The notes beneath the pieces are model-generated. The model saw only the letters and a list, made by a program, of their open reading frames with translations, searched no databases and had not been told where the DNA came from. Shown one piece after another: positions 1-8,630 of a DNA stretch of 48,043 bases. Source of the DNA: Acinetobacter terrestris (lineage in GTDB: Bacteria; Pseudomonadota; Gammaproteobacteria; Pseudomonadales; Moraxellaceae); the NCBI RefSeq assembly GCF_004331155.1, contig NZ_SJNZ01000027.1:1-48043 (forward strand). The letters are read 5' to 3'. The translations under genes and the position numbers were made by a program. The first letter of the stretch is position 1. Each line of letters opens with the position of its first letter.

Positions 1-288
1 TGCAAGGGGTAAGGCAGTTTCCTGAGAAATAATATTCAGGAAATCCTCACCAAGCGCATCCAGTTCATCTGCAATCGCTTCTAAAAACAGAGCGCGCTGT
101 TCAGGGGATGTATGGCGATAGCTTTTAAAAGCCTGGCTGGCTGCTTCACAAGCCTGATTCACTTCTTGCTCTGTGGCTTGATGAAATTCATAAGCCAATG
201 CTTCACCTGTCGTTGCATTAAAGCTTTGCAGCAACTTGTTCCCTTGTGCGCTGCGTGAGCCAGCAATAAAGTTTTGTCCAATGACCAT
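1..288 (-). CDS. Aldehyde dehydrogenase, N-terminal part (probable 2-oxoglutarate semialdehyde dehydrogenase)
   Basis: The gene runs off the left edge, so only the first 96 codons are visible. Reading leftward from ATG at 288, the product starts MVIGQNFIAGSRSAQGNK and continues with a helical stretch (EVNQACEAASQAFKSYRH) typical of the N-terminal NAD(P)-binding region of the aldehyde dehydrogenase superfamily. The catalytic Cys and Glu lie outside the window. A good ribosome site (AAGGA, 8 bases before ATG) supports the start. It is the third gene of the leftward operon and begins 10 bases after the AraD1 stop. That context points to oxidation of 2-oxoglutarate semialdehyde to 2-oxoglutarate, the last step of non-phosphorylative pentonate breakdown. 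The family is clear; the substrate is inferred from neighbours. Confidence 0.8.
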   Translation of the reverse strand, partial: MVIGQNFIAGSRSAQGNKLLQSFNATTGEALAYEFHQATEQEVNQACEAASQAFKSYRHTSPEQRALFLEAIADELDALGEDFLNIISQETALPLA

Positions 289-298
289 GTTATATTCC

Positions 299-1297
299 TT
301 AAAGTGTAATTACTGCACCGATCGGTAATTCAGGTTGAGTATTTGCAAGTTTATTTTTCAGAGGATGACCAAATTCTTTTATTTCAATTTCAAATTCATC
401 GCCCACTTGTGCTTGCATACCATCGGCAAAGGACAAAGTAGCGGTACCGAAGTAATGAATATGGACATCACCAGGTTTTAGGAACTGTTGATATTTAAAA
501 TGGTGATATTCAAGATTACTCAAGCTGTGACACATATTGTCTTCACCTGATAAAAATTCTTTTTCCCAAATCACTTCGCCATTGCGACGTAAACGACTTG
601 TCCCTACCAAATGTTCTGGAAGTTTACCTGTGCGTAGCTCGGGACCATAACTGCAAAAACGTAATTTGGAATGTGCAAGGTATAGATAGTTACGACGCTC
701 CATAACGTGATCTGAATATTCATTTCCAAGCGCAAAACCAATACGATATGGCTTTAAATCTGGACCAATGACATATAAACCGGCAATTTCAGGTTCTTCT
801 CCACCATCTTCTGCAAAAGGAGGTAGAGGTAATTCCATACCAGGACGCACAACGATTGAACCATCGCCTTTATAAAACCATTCTGGTTGTGCGCCAATTT
901 GGCCTTCTGAAGGTTTCCCTTTTTCAATACCCCATTGGAACATACGCATAGTATCAGTGACTGATGCTGTATCATTTAAGTTTTGCTGATGCATTTTATC
1001 TCGTGCAGAAGCAGAACCTAAATGTGTTAAACCTGTACCAGAAATAAAGCAATGTGCTGTATCAGGATGATCTAATGGTGGAAGAACTTTAAGATTTGAA
1101 AGTAGTTCTTGATAATCATAAGTTTCATCAGCATATCCCAAGTGTTGAACTTGTTGTTCTAAGCTAAATTTATTTTGAATTGCCATTAAGGCTAAATCCC
1201 GAACTGTCTCAACTTCATTTACACGTTTAACAATATTATTTTCTATAATACCAACAGCTCGTTGTTCAGCAGTATTTTCAAACTGGATTACATTCAT
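299..1297 (-). CDS. araD1: AraD1/GguC-family FAH-fold enzyme (2-keto-3-deoxy-pentonate dehydratase candidate)
   Basis: A 332-residue protein of the fumarylacetoacetate-hydrolase fold, AraD1 (GguC) branch. Visible family features are the ISGTGLTHLGSASARDKMH segment near residues 85-103, an acidic metal-ligand stretch GGEEPEIAG, and GFALGNEYSDH with the third acidic ligand. Members found beside an IlvD/Edd dehydratase and an aldehyde dehydrogenase are assigned to dehydration of L-2-keto-3-deoxypentonate to 2-oxoglutarate semialdehyde. It starts 12 bases after the MFS gene with an AAAGGA ribosome site, so the two are cotranscribed. The family call is firm. The stereochemistry of the pentonate (L-arabinonate or another) cannot be read from the sequence. 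Confidence 0.82.
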   Translation of the reverse strand: MNVIQFENTAEQRAVGIIENNIVKRVNEVETVRDLALMAIQNKFSLEQQVQHLGYADETYDYQELLSNLKVLPPLDHPDTAHCFISGTGLTHLGSASARDKMHQQNLNDTASVTDTMRMFQWGIEKGKPSEGQIGAQPEWFYKGDGSIVVRPGMELPLPPFAEDGGEEPEIAGLYVIGPDLKPYRIGFALGNEYSDHVMERRNYLYLAHSKLRFCSYGPELRTGKLPEHLVGTSRLRRNGEVIWEKEFLSGEDNMCHSLSNLEYHHFKYQQFLKPGDVHIHYFGTATLSFADGMQAQVGDEFEIEIKEFGHPLKNKLANTQPELPIGAVITL

Positions 1298-1309
1298 CAG
1301 GAATTCCTT

Positions 1310-2614
1310 TTACGATTGTTCACTAACATTCAATTTTTGAGATTTGTTTCTTTCTAATTTTGAATATACGAAATAAGTCAAAATTAGACCGAAGACCATA
1401 ACTACAGATAAGAAGTACAGACCTGCGGCCATATTGCCTGTGTATTCTTTTAACAAGCCGATTCCATAGGGTCCAAGATAACCCCCTAAATTTCCAACTG
1501 AATTAATTAGTGCAATTCCTGCCGCTGCACTTGCACCTGTCAAGAAGCGCCCTGGAAGTGTCCAGAAAACTGCAGTAGTAGAAAATAAACAGAATGCAAC
1601 AATTGATAATGCAGCCAACTGCATCACAGGAGAATGCAACCATGCACTTAAAAACATGGCACAAGCACCAACCGCATAAAGGAAGCCTAGATGTCCATAA
1701 CGGTCATTTAAACGGTCAGTACTACGCGGAATAATTAATAGACCGATAATGCCGAACACATAGGGAATGCTTGATAAAAAGCCGACTTGCAAATCACTAC
1801 CTCCACCAAACTGTTTGATGATGGTAGGAAGCCATAAATTTAAACCATAGATGCTTAGAGTCACAGGCAAATAATAAAGTGCAAGGGTTAATACACGTTT
1901 ATCTTTTAAAGCATGTAAAGGATTCGCATGTCGAGTCTGTTCATACTCAGATTCATCTTTTATTAATTCATTTTTTAACCAATTTTTTTGTTGATCTGTT
2001 AACCAATTAACTTTATTAATATCATCTGGTAAGTATAAATATGTCGGTAGGGCAAGGATAACTGCAGGCAAACCTACTGCAATAAATAACCACTGCCAAC
2101 CGTGCATATTTGCAACACCATCCATGCCGAGTAATGCTCCCGCCAATGGACCTGCAACCATCATCGCAATCGGCTGAGAAAGTACGAACATTCCCATGAT
2201 TTTTCCACGATGACGCACTGGATACCATTGAGTAATTAAATACAAAACACCAGGAAAGAAACCTGCTTCAGCCACACCCAGTAAGAATCTTAATGCATAA
2301 AAACTTTTGGGCCCCTCGATCAATGCCATTGCCATGGTGATTAGACCCCATGTTAATAAAATTCGAGTGAACCACTTCCGTGCTCCAAATTTATCTAAAA
2401 GCAAATTACTTGGAACTTCAAACAGGAAATAACCAATGAAGAATAAACCTGCTCCAAGCCCATAGGCTGCATCACCTATTCCTACATCAGCACCCATATG
2501 TAAATGAGCGAAACCGACTGCAGCACGGTCAATATAAGCCACTAGATAAAGTATGACTAATGCGGGGATGAGTTTATGAGTAACCGTCCGTATAACATCC
2601 TTTTCGAAATCCAT
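1310..2614 (-). CDS. MFS sugar-acid importer (anion:cation symporter type)
   Basis: About 434 residues with twelve hydrophobic segments, of the MFS subfamily that imports glucarate, galactonate, tartrate and similar organic anions. The loop after helix 2 (LLDKFGARKWF) and the central loop near the middle fit the family. ATG at 2614 is preferred because GGAG lies 7 bases upstream; the longer frame to 2650 has no ribosome site. It is the first gene of the leftward operon with araD1 and the aldehyde dehydrogenase. It diverges from the dehydratase gene across an intergenic region holding two GntR-type operators, so it is probably induced by the sugar acid it imports. Confidence 0.85.
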   Translation of the reverse strand: MDFEKDVIRTVTHKLIPALVILYLVAYIDRAAVGFAHLHMGADVGIGDAAYGLGAGLFFIGYFLFEVPSNLLLDKFGARKWFTRILLTWGLITMAMALIEGPKSFYALRFLLGVAEAGFFPGVLYLITQWYPVRHRGKIMGMFVLSQPIAMMVAGPLAGALLGMDGVANMHGWQWLFIAVGLPAVILALPTYLYLPDDINKVNWLTDQQKNWLKNELIKDESEYEQTRHANPLHALKDKRVLTLALYYLPVTLSIYGLNLWLPTIIKQFGGGSDLQVGFLSSIPYVFGIIGLLIIPRSTDRLNDRYGHLGFLYAVGACAMFLSAWLHSPVMQLAALSIVAFCLFSTTAVFWTLPGRFLTGASAAAGIALINSVGNLGGYLGPYGIGLLKEYTGNMAAGLYFLSVVMVFGLILTYFVYSKLERNKSQKLNVSEQS

Positions 2615-2681
2615 ATTCGACTCCACTTTCCATTTAATTCTTAGCATCATGCTATAGGAGAAATTTTATAAAATATAAGAT

Positions 2682-2694
2682 ATAGTAATACTAT
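2682..2694. promoter_or_regulatory. FadR/GntR-type operator, copy 1
   Basis: ATAGTAATACTAT is a perfect odd-centred palindrome and fits the FadR-subfamily consensus TnGTnnnACnA (TAGTAATACTA). It lies 67 bases upstream of the MFS start. A second identical core sits at 2755-2767 and the flanks of the two are inverted copies of each other. The likely binder is the GntR protein at 4596. Confidence 0.72.
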
Positions 2695-2754
2695 TTAAAT
2701 TTCAAACGCTTTTAAAAGCAATTTATTTGGTGTATTTTACTTGTTAATATTTAA

Positions 2755-2767
2755 ATAGTAATACTAT
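2755..2767. promoter_or_regulatory. FadR/GntR-type operator, copy 2
   Basis: Second copy of ATAGTAATACTAT, ending 14 bases before the dehydratase ATG, so a bound repressor would block the promoter or early transcription. About 73 bases (roughly seven helical turns) separate the two sites, a spacing compatible with one regulator controlling both divergent operons. Confidence 0.72.
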
Positions 2768-2781
2768 ATAGGGATATAGGC

Positions 2782-4515
2782 ATGTCGAAAAAGAAAGCTT
2801 TACGTTCAGCAGCTTGGTTTGGAACTACAGATAAAAATGGATTTATGTATCGTAGTTGGATGAAAAACCAAGGAATTCCAGATCATGAATTCGATGGAAG
2901 ACCAATTATTGGTATTTGTAATACTTGGTCAGAATTGACCCCATGTAATGCACATTTCCGCAAAATTGCCGAACATGTAAAGAAAGGAGTTTTAGAAGCA
3001 GGAGGTTTTCCTGTTGAATTTCCTGTGTTTTCAAATGGTGAATCAAACTTACGTCCTACAGCAATGTTGACTCGCAACTTAGCCAGCATGGATGTAGAAG
3101 AAGCTATTCGCGGTAATCCAATCGATGGGGTCGTTTTATTGACTGGATGTGATAAAACCACTCCGGCTTTACTTATGGGTGCAGCAAGTTGTGATGTTCC
3201 AGCGATTGTAGTTACTGGTGGTCCAATGCTAAATGGTAAACACAAAGGTAAAGACATTGGTGCAGGTACGATCGTTTGGCAAATGCATGAAGAATTAAAA
3301 GCAGGAAAAATTGATCTTAACGATTTTTTATCTGCAGAAGCCGGTATGTCCCGTTCAGCAGGTACATGTAATACGATGGGTACTGCCTCAACCATGGCAT
3401 GTATGGCTGAAGCATTAGGCACTTCTTTACCTCATAATGCAGCTATTCCAGCAGTAGATTCACGTCGTTATGTCTTGGCACATTTATCAGGCATGCGTAT
3501 TGTTGATATGGTGAAAGAAAACCTTACCCTATCTAAAATTTTAACTAAAGAAGCCTTTGAAAATGCAATTAAAGTGAATGCTGCTATTGGCGGGTCAACC
3601 AATGCGGTGATTCATTTAAAAGCGATTGCTGGACGTATTGGGGTGAATTTGGAACTTGATGACTGGAATCGTGTCGGCCGAGGGATGCCAACCATTGTAG
3701 ATTTGCAACCATCTGGTCGCTTCCTGATGGAAGAATTCTATTATAGCGGTGGTCTGCCAGCAGTTTTACGCCGTATGGGGGAAAATAACTTATTACCTCA
3801 TCCTCAAGCACTGACTGTCAATGGTCAATCGATTTGGGAAAATTGTCAAAACTCTCCTATTTATAATGATGAAGTCATCCGCCAAATTGATAATCCACTT
3901 CGTCAAGATGGTGGTATGTGTATTTTACGCGGTAATTTGGCACCTAAAGGTGCAGTACTTAAACCTTCAGCAGCTTCTCCAGAATTAATGAAACACCGCG
4001 GTCGTGCTGTCGTTTTTGAAAACTTTGATGATTATAAAGCTCGTATTGCTGATCCAAATTTGGATGTAGATGAAACTTGTATTCTTGTATTGAAGAATGC
4101 AGGTCCTAAAGGTTATCCAGGCATGGCTGAGGTTGGAAATATGGGCTTGCCACCAAAAATTTTAGAAAAAGGTATTACGGATATGGTGCGTATTTCTGAT
4201 GCACGTATGAGTGGCACTGCTTACGGAACAGTTGTATTGCATGTCGCACCTGAAGCAATGGCAGGTGGTCCGTTAGGCGCTGTAAAAAATGGTGACTTTA
4301 TTGAACTTGATGCCTATGCGGGTAAATTACATCTAGATGTAAGTGATGAAGAATTACAACAGCGTTTAGCAAACTTAGAAGCACCTCCTGCACCTAACTT
4401 TATAGGTGGATATCGTCAACTTTATGTTGACCATGTCTTACAAGCAGATGAAGGTTGTGACTTTGATTTTCTTGTCGGGTGTCGCGGATCGGAAGTCCCA
4501 CGTCATTCTCACTAA
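2782..4515 (+). CDS. IlvD/Edd-family sugar-acid dehydratase (L-arabinonate dehydratase-like)
   Basis: 577 residues of the IlvD/Edd iron-sulfur dehydratase family. The three cluster cysteines are present: Cys55 in SELTPCNAH, Cys123 in LLTGCDKTTP and Cys196 in SAGTCNTMG, with the same spacing as in L-arabinonate dehydratases. The C-terminal DARMSGTAYGT segment carries the catalytic Ser region. The enzyme would convert an aldonate to its 2-keto-3-deoxy acid using a [2Fe-2S] cluster and Mg2+. It is the first gene of the rightward operon, with the regulator and a hydroxyacid dehydrogenase downstream. D-xylonate or another pentonate is an alternative substrate. Confidence 0.88.
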   Translation: MSKKKALRSAAWFGTTDKNGFMYRSWMKNQGIPDHEFDGRPIIGICNTWSELTPCNAHFRKIAEHVKKGVLEAGGFPVEFPVFSNGESNLRPTAMLTRNLASMDVEEAIRGNPIDGVVLLTGCDKTTPALLMGAASCDVPAIVVTGGPMLNGKHKGKDIGAGTIVWQMHEELKAGKIDLNDFLSAEAGMSRSAGTCNTMGTASTMACMAEALGTSLPHNAAIPAVDSRRYVLAHLSGMRIVDMVKENLTLSKILTKEAFENAIKVNAAIGGSTNAVIHLKAIAGRIGVNLELDDWNRVGRGMPTIVDLQPSGRFLMEEFYYSGGLPAVLRRMGENNLLPHPQALTVNGQSIWENCQNSPIYNDEVIRQIDNPLRQDGGMCILRGNLAPKGAVLKPSAASPELMKHRGRAVVFENFDDYKARIADPNLDVDETCILVLKNAGPKGYPGMAEVGNMGLPPKILEKGITDMVRISDARMSGTAYGTVVLHVAPEAMAGGPLGAVKNGDFIELDAYAGKLHLDVSDEELQQRLANLEAPPAPNFIGGYRQLYVDHVLQADEGCDFDFLVGCRGSEVPRHSH

Positions 4516-4526
4516 GTTGCTAAAAA

Positions 4527-4560
4527 ATAGATGATCTTGTGAAATCATAAGGTCATCTAT
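4527..4560. other. Stem-loop between dehydratase and gntR genes
   Basis: Inverted repeat ATAGATGA...TCATCTAT with inner CTT/AAG pairs, in the 80-base gap after the dehydratase stop. There is no T-run, so it looks more like an mRNA-stabilising or processing hairpin than a full terminator. Confidence 0.4.
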
Positions 4561-4595
4561 ACCATACTAAGGTCAAATGTGATTAATTGCAGAAT

Positions 4596-5312
4596 ATGAG
4601 TAACGCCGACTATAAAAATCCTGTTCCAAGTAAAAGCCAACATGCGCTGATTGTTCAACAATTGGGCTTAAAAATCGTATCTGGTGAAATTCCAGAAAAC
4701 GAAAAATTACCCTCAGAGGCTGAGTTGTGCGAGGAGTATCAGGTTAGTCGTCCAGTTTTCCGTGAAGCGATACGTGTTTTAAATGCCAAAGGATTAACAT
4801 ATTCCCGGCCACGTATTGGTACCGTGGTTCGTCCTAAAGAAGAATGGTATTTACTCGATCCTGATGTTTTATTTTGGTTAATCCAGACGACTCCTGAAAA
4901 TGAATTCTTTAAAACTTTATCTACTGTGCGTCGTGTGCTAGAACCAGAACTCGCATATATTGCAGCGAGTACAGCTACAGAAGACGATATACAAAATATA
5001 AAGAATGCTTATGAAGGTATGGAAAAAGCCAAAAATGTAGAAGAATTTATGCAGCCTGATATTCAATTTCACCTGGCCATCGCAAAAGCAACACATAATG
5101 ATTTACTAGCTTATATGTCGAAAATGTTGGTATTGCCTTTACAGCAATCCATAAAGGTCACCAGTTTACGCCCTAATTTGCAAGGTCATTCATTACCGCG
5201 CCACAAAGCGATTTTAACTGCAATAGAAAACAAAGATCCCCTATCTGCAAGACACGCTTCTTTAGTGCAATTAGATGACACCAAAATGGCTTATGACTTA
5301 ATCAAAAAATAA
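4596..5312 (+). CDS. FadR-subfamily GntR transcriptional regulator
   Basis: About 238 residues. The N-terminal winged helix-turn-helix shows the GntR signature (LPSEAELCEEYQVSRPVFREAI, given here as adjoining motifs LPSEAELCEE and VSRPVFREAI). The C-terminal all-helical FCD domain carries acidic/His metal-ligand motifs DIQFHLAI, RHKAI and ARHASL, which usually form the effector site. A TTG three codons upstream (4587) is possible; neither start has a strong ribosome site. Its operon position and the two TnGTnnnACnA operators in the divergent promoter make it the local repressor of sugar-acid genes. Confidence 0.88.
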   Translation: MSNADYKNPVPSKSQHALIVQQLGLKIVSGEIPENEKLPSEAELCEEYQVSRPVFREAIRVLNAKGLTYSRPRIGTVVRPKEEWYLLDPDVLFWLIQTTPENEFFKTLSTVRRVLEPELAYIAASTATEDDIQNIKNAYEGMEKAKNVEEFMQPDIQFHLAIAKATHNDLLAYMSKMLVLPLQQSIKVTSLRPNLQGHSLPRHKAILTAIENKDPLSARHASLVQLDDTKMAYDLIKK

Positions 5313-5354
5313 GTTTAAGTCCCTCTTTTTAATTTTATTTAGATATATAGATTT

Positions 5355-6305
5355 ATGAAAACTTTGAAAATTACGTGCGCTGAAAAAGGTGTATTAATTA
5401 ATAAAGCATTTAGCTTTGATTTCCCAGTGGAATACACTGAGTATGAACAACTAAGTCAACAGCAATTTTATCATCAAGTCAGGGATCAAGATGTCATTAT
5501 TATTAGTGATTTAAAAGTAGATGAACAAATTCTAGAAAATAATCCAAATCTTAAATTATTGGCATTATGTTCTACAGGCTATGATCATGTAAACGTAGAT
5601 TTACTTAAATCAAAGAATGTGAAGATTTGCAATATTCGTGGCTATGCCGGGGATGCTGTTGCAGAACATGCTTTTATCTTAATGATGAATCTGATTAAAA
5701 ATTTTGGTGTTCAACTCAATGCTGTGCAAAGTAGGGCTTGGTCTGAAGGATCAGTATCATTTTACTTAGCAGCCCCAATGCGTGAATTAAACAATAAAAC
5801 GTTAGCAATTTTGGGTAAAGGAGAAATTGGTAAAGCTTTAGCAGAGAAAGCCCAAGCATTTGGAATGAATGTAATTTTCAGTGAACGTAAAAATGCTGAA
5901 AAATGTCGAGAAGGATATGTACCATTTGAGCAAGCAATCCAACAAGCCGATATACTTTCATTACATTGTGAATTAAATGATGAAACACGTGGCATGATTG
6001 ATCAAAATGTTCTGAAGCAAATGAAGAAAGACAGTATTCTGATTAATGTCGGACGCGGTGGCTTGGTGAATAATCAAGACGTTGTTCAAGCCTTAAAAAA
6101 TAATGAAATTGCCGGTTTTGGTGCAGATGTTCTGGATCAAGAGCCTCCTGCTCAAGATCATCCATTACTTAACATAAATCATCCCAATGTGATGATCACA
6201 GCTCATATAGCTTGGGCAACAGATGAAGCCCAAGAAAGACTATTTTCAATTATAGAGAGCAATATTAATCAAAATATTAAAGGCCATTCGCAAAATCTAA
6301 TTTAA
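5355..6305 (+). CDS. D-2-hydroxyacid dehydrogenase (NAD(P)-dependent)
   Basis: 316 residues, the normal family length. The Rossmann motif GKGEIG is at residues 154-159, and the catalytic triad is visible as Arg234 (NVGRGGLV), Glu263 (DQEPP) and His284 (ITAHIAW). The family interconverts 2-keto acids and D-2-hydroxyacids and includes glyoxylate/hydroxypyruvate reductases. It ends the rightward sugar-acid operon, 42 bases after gntR. It is not a required step of the canonical pentonate pathway, so it may handle an overflow keto acid or a different sugar acid. Confidence 0.85.
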   Translation: MKTLKITCAEKGVLINKAFSFDFPVEYTEYEQLSQQQFYHQVRDQDVIIISDLKVDEQILENNPNLKLLALCSTGYDHVNVDLLKSKNVKICNIRGYAGDAVAEHAFILMMNLIKNFGVQLNAVQSRAWSEGSVSFYLAAPMRELNNKTLAILGKGEIGKALAEKAQAFGMNVIFSERKNAEKCREGYVPFEQAIQQADILSLHCELNDETRGMIDQNVLKQMKKDSILINVGRGGLVNNQDVVQALKNNEIAGFGADVLDQEPPAQDHPLLNINHPNVMITAHIAWATDEAQERLFSIIESNINQNIKGHSQNLI

Positions 6306-6706
6306 AATAGAGTCTGTAGAAATTTGTGGGCAACGAAATACCATGGGTTCACCAAATAGATATCCGCCACCGTACAAGGTTTAATATAAAACTATGAATA
6401 AAGTGTTTACGGCCGACCCCTAATATAGCAATTAGTACGAACCTGAAAGTTATAGCTGTACTGGCGGACGAAAAAAAATTGTTGAACTCCCGGTACACGA
6501 TGAAGTGGGAATTAAGCTGTAAAACTTTAAGCTCTTAGAAGGATTCAAACGAGTTGGCCAATCATCCTATATGCAGCAAATCCGCTGACTTTAATTCGTG
6601 CCAGCTCCTTAATAAAGTGTGTATTTACCTGCCCGATAACTTAAACAGCAATAAAGTGATCACTTCCGCGCGCTTATCCCTGAGCATTGAAAATGACACA
6701 TAGGGT
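6306..6706. other. Gene-free stretch, probably decayed coding DNA
   Basis: No intact gene was found on either strand. Several short plus-strand frames look protein-like but are broken by stops and frame changes, for example WVHQIDIRHRTRFNIKL (ends near 6397), KVIAVLADEKKLLNSRY and LLNKVCIYLPDNLNSNKV (ends at a TAG near 6703). I do not recognise the parent gene. The stretch separates the sugar-acid operon from the GC-richer exporter. Confidence 0.3.
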
Positions 6707-7414
6707 TTAATTATTAAGCGAATCACTTTGAATGCGGCCATCTACTAAATTGATAGTGCGATCACAGGTCGCGGACAGGCGTGGATCATGCGTGACCAGC
6801 AGTACAGCACAATCACGTTCGCGATGTACTTTACGGAACAGCTCAAACATTTCAGCAGCGGTCTGGGTATCCAGGTTGCCTGTAGGTTCATCGGCTAACA
6901 GTAATGCAGGCTCAGTAATCAATGCCCGGGCAATGGCCACCCGCTGTTGCTGCCCACCCGAAAGTTCATTCGGTTTACGGTCAGCGAACTTTTCCAGTCC
7001 CACCGCAGCCAGTAATTCACGCGCTCGATCTAGAGCTTGCGTATCGGGCTTGCCCCGGGTCAGCATCAATGGCATGAGCACGTTATTTAAGGCGGTAAAG
7101 GCCTGGATAAGGTAGTGAAACTGAAACACAAAACCGATACTGTTGCCGCGTAGCGCGGTGCGTCTGGTATCATCCATACTACTTGTAGGCTGACCCAGTA
7201 AATAAAGCTCGCCGCTGCTGGGTTTATCCAGCAAACCCAGAATATTCAACAGGGTACTTTTACCCGAACCAGACGGACCAATCAGCGCAGCAAAGTCGTT
7301 GCGCTCAATACACATATCAATCCCATGTAATATTTCCACCTCATTGGGCTGACCAATATTATAAGATTTACGCAGTGCTTCCAGACGTAGCACTTCTTGA
7401 GACTGATCAGACAT
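6707..7414 (-). CDS. ABC exporter ATPase (MacB/LolD/DevA type)
   Basis: 235 residues with one ABC domain: Walker [10 protein letters not shown] at 46-54, Q-loop, signature LSGGQQQR near 148, Walker [10 protein letters not shown] near 170 and the switch His in LLVTHDPR. It belongs to the MacB/LolD/DevA group, which powers tripartite export or lipoprotein release. The start overlaps the permease end by 8 bases and has GGAGG 9 bases upstream. It is the third gene of a membrane-fusion protein, permease, ATPase operon, the order known for DevBCA-type exporters. GC content is visibly above the neighbouring genes. Confidence 0.88.
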   Translation of the reverse strand: MSDQSQEVLRLEALRKSYNIGQPNEVEILHGIDMCIERNDFAALIGPSGSGKSTLLNILGLLDKPSSGELYLLGQPTSSMDDTRRTALRGNSIGFVFQFHYLIQAFTALNNVLMPLMLTRGKPDTQALDRARELLAAVGLEKFADRKPNELSGGQQQRVAIARALITEPALLLADEPTGNLDTQTAAEMFELFRKVHRERDCAVLLVTHDPRLSATCDRTINLVDGRIQSDSLNN

Positions 7415-8630
7415 GACGAATCGCCTCCACTGGATCGAGTGCGGCTGCCCGGCGCGAGGGTACAGCTGCAGCCAGCACGCCAGTCAGTGTAGCCAGTAAC
7501 ACTGCCAGCATCACCAACTTTATAGAAACAGGAATATAAAACAAGCCTGGGCCAAAACTATTAAACACCCAGACCAGCACATAGCTGGCCGCACTGCCTA
7601 GAATCGAACCGAGCAAGCCAAATATTGCGCCCTGAAATAAGAAAACTCTTAAAATTTGCGATTGGGTCGCGCCCGTCGCGCGCAAAATGCCAATTTCCCG
7701 GGTACGCTGCACCACACTGACCGACATGACGCTGGCTATTCCAAAGGCCACTGAAATCGCCACAAAGACAATAATCATATTGGTCGACAGACTCTGCGCT
7801 GTAATCGCATTCATGAGCTGGGCATTGGTTTCAATCCAGCTTTCGGCTTTGAGTGAGGTCAAGCGTCCAATCTGTGCAGCAATGTCATCTGCCTCAAAAA
7901 TATCTGCGATGGTCAGGTCAATCACCGTGACTCCGCCCGGCAAACTGAGCAGCGATTGTGCCTGTTTCAGGTCCAGATAGACGTAGCGCGCATCCAGTTC
8001 GCGTACTCCCAGTTCAAATATTCCGGAGATATTGACCACTGCACTGTTTTCCTGACCGGTATCCAGTCGTAACTTACTCCCGACCTGTACCCCCAGATCT
8101 TTGGCCAGCTGGCTGCCAATCAGAACATCGTCAGCACCGACGCGTAACTGGCCACTCTGCAAATATTCTTTTAGCGGAATGATCTGTTGATAACGCTCTA
8201 AATTAATACCGACTAAGGCTACCGATTCGACTGCATCACCGCGTTGCACAAAGGCAGGCCCAGACACGACGGGTGAAACAGCAGTCAATATGGGTAACTG
8301 GTCCAAGGTCTCGGTAATCTGCTGCCAGTTATTGATCGAGCGCAGCCGCTGTGCCCGTTTATCTTCCTGCAGCAACTGTACAGTGCCGGCTGCAGGCCGC
8401 ACAACCTGGTTCACCTCATCCGGTGACAGCAAACGGATATGCGCCTGTGTGCCCAAAGTACGCTCGACGATATTTGACTGCAAGCCTTGAATTAAAGCGC
8501 TAATAAACACGATTACAGCCACGCCCACTGCGACACCCACAGTGATCATGATGGACTGCGCACGGCCCTCGCGCAAAAAACTGATCGCGATCGTCCACTC
8601 TGTCCAAAGCCGCCCAAAAAAGTTTTTCAA
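7407..8630 (-). CDS. ABC exporter permease (FtsX/MacB_PCD family)
   Basis: 407 residues. An N-terminal membrane segment (residues ~20-48), a long periplasmic MacB_PCD-like domain (~50-280) and three C-terminal membrane helices (about 285-395) give the FtsX-type topology. The signature RTREIGILRATGAT precedes the second helix. Translation starts at TTG 8630, overlapping the stop of the fusion-protein gene, which indicates translational coupling. With its partners it would use ATP to drive mechanotransmission export through an outer-membrane TolC-like channel encoded elsewhere. The cargo is unknown; heterocyst glycolipid, peptide and macrolide exporters share this architecture. Confidence 0.85.
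   Translation of the reverse strand: MKNFFGRLWTEWTIAISFLREGRAQSIMITVGVAVGVAVIVFISALIQGLQSNIVERTLGTQAHIRLLSPDEVNQVVRPAAGTVQLLQEDKRAQRLRSINNWQQITETLDQLPILTAVSPVVSGPAFVQRGDAVESVALVGINLERYQQIIPLKEYLQSGQLRVGADDVLIGSQLAKDLGVQVGSKLRLDTGQENSAVVNISGIFELGVRELDARYVYLDLKQAQSLLSLPGGVTVIDLTIADIFEADDIAAQIGRLTSLKAESWIETNAQLMNAITAQSLSTNMIIVFVAISVAFGIASVMSVSVVQRTREIGILRATGATQSQILRVFLFQGAIFGLLGSILGSAASYVLVWVFNSFGPGLFYIPVSIKLVMLAVLLATLTGVLAAAVPSRRAAALDPVEAIRHV

Noticed and set aside
754..975. Minus-strand frame of 73 codons inside araD1
   Set aside because: Shadow of the larger conserved gene in another frame; no ribosome site and no family resemblance.
2883..3422. Minus-strand 179-codon frame opposite the dehydratase
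   Set aside because: Lies wholly antisense to an IlvD/Edd gene with all cluster cysteines; composition is that of a mirror frame.
6560..6625. Sigma-54 promoter in the decayed stretch (minus strand CTGGCACGAATTAAAG)
   Set aside because: A GC pair is absent at the required ten-base spacing.
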